Shown here: one piece after another, positions 63,752 to 64,000 of the stretch
Layout of the letters: each line of letters opens with the position of its first letter
Numbering within the stretch: the stretch's first letter is position 1
From: Unio delphinus
Taxonomy: Eukaryota; Mollusca; Bivalvia; Unionida; Unionidae
Assembly: GCA_029339505.1 (NCBI GenBank)
Contig: JAQISU010000345.1
Location: forward strand, 881,501 to 945,500
DNA length: 64,000 nucleotides
Reading direction: 5' to 3'
Made by a program: the position numbers and the translations under genes
The notes under the pieces: model-generated
What the model saw: only the letters and a program-made list of their open reading frames with translations
The model's database searches: none
What the model was told of the DNA's origin: nothing

Positions 63752-64000
63752 ATGATAGGACAATCATTAACTACACGGAACACTAAAGAAAGACTTGAAG
63801 CTCTTAAGAAAATATTACCCCTTCGTGATAGAATCCGTGAAAAACTTCAACAACGGCAATCAATGGCCACCGACTTCACAGAGGATACAGAACAACTCTT
63901 CAAACCGGTTGTCAAGGCAACTACAGATGTGAAAACAGCAACTGAACGGGCGATATACGGAGATGTCCCTAAAGAAGGTCCTAGAACAGAGAAGCCTCTT
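63752..64000 (+). CDS. Unknown conserved element protein, cut by window end
   Basis: 83 codons visible, homologous to 1-694 in element A: L-T-T-R near the start, KLQQRQ at about 33-38, AIYGDVP near residue 70. Not recognised. Same relative position after the small unknown gene in both elements. Confidence 0.65.
   Translation, partial: MIGQSLTTRNTKERLEALKKILPLRDRIREKLQQRQSMATDFTEDTEQLFKPVVKATTDVKTATERAIYGDVPKEGPRTEKPL

Larger units (their letters stand above)
55286..64000. mobile_element. Element D: intact-looking Polinton-type element, right end outside window
   Basis: All genes seen are open: ATPase, zinc ribbon/PLA2, integrase, PolB-helicase-HNH, Cys-rich, HNH, small unknown gene, and the start of a further gene at the edge. 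It lies inside a gene of element C with the same orientation. Candidate left target-site copy is CTATTT (55280-55285). It also has the highest number of short palindromic insertions seen in the window. Confidence 0.9.

Noticed and set aside
1..64000. Major capsid, penton or adenain-type protease genes
   Set aside because: Looked for in all elements; none is visible in the window. They are likely outside, next to the genes cut at both edges.

Overview
The window is animal nuclear DNA, most probably from a mollusc (a bivalve is plausible). Two paralogous exons of the mollusc 'short-chain collagen C4-like' family, LINE remnants, tRNA-derived SINEs with (ACA)n tails, long CT/AT microsatellites and minisatellites make up the host part. 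Into this host DNA four copies of one family of Polinton/Maverick-type (adintovirus-like) integrated DNA viruses have inserted. They fill roughly 60% of the window.

Layout. Element A (1-8503) runs off the left edge. Host DNA with minisatellites and a collagen-like exon fills 8504-12203. Element B (12204-26638) is a 14.4-kb near-perfect palindrome flanked by a TGGCGA direct repeat. Host DNA with repeats and a second collagen-like locus fills 26645-47190. Element C (47191-55285) is decayed. Element D (55286 to the right edge) starts inside a gene of C, so D lies in a relative of itself.

A, C and D share one gene order from the terminus inward: FtsK/A32-type packaging ATPase; a divergent small zinc-ribbon gene that appears to be joined by a conserved -1 slippery site to a parvovirus-type phospholipase A2 domain; an RVE integrase; an opposing large gene encoding family-B DNA polymerase, SF1 helicase and HNH-like zinc domain in one protein; then divergent cysteine-rich, HNH endonuclease and small unknown genes. 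A further unknown gene is cut by the window at both edges. No capsid or protease gene is in view; these probably lie outside. In D every gene examined is open. A and C carry frameshifts and stops.

Element B lacks polymerase and integrase. It carries two inverted copies of a different set: an archaeo-eukaryotic-type primase fused to an SF2 helicase resembling herpesvirus origin-binding proteins, a 150-aa unknown protein, and an HTH/coiled-coil protein. Eleven dyads in the window (ten in B, one in A), of the form GGAAAGTG - AT-rich core - CACTTTCC, have the architecture of herpesvirus replication origins. B is best read as a snap-back (palindromic), non-autonomous relative that was integrated in trans.

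The most unusual signal is a set of 11-19 bp perfect or near-perfect palindromes with 1-3 nt centres (for example GAAA-stem-TTTC and GAC-AAA-GTC types). They are present in some copies and absent in others at homologous positions, often in frame inside genes. In one case two copies carry the same stem with the loop inverted, and in another the palindrome is in only one arm of B.
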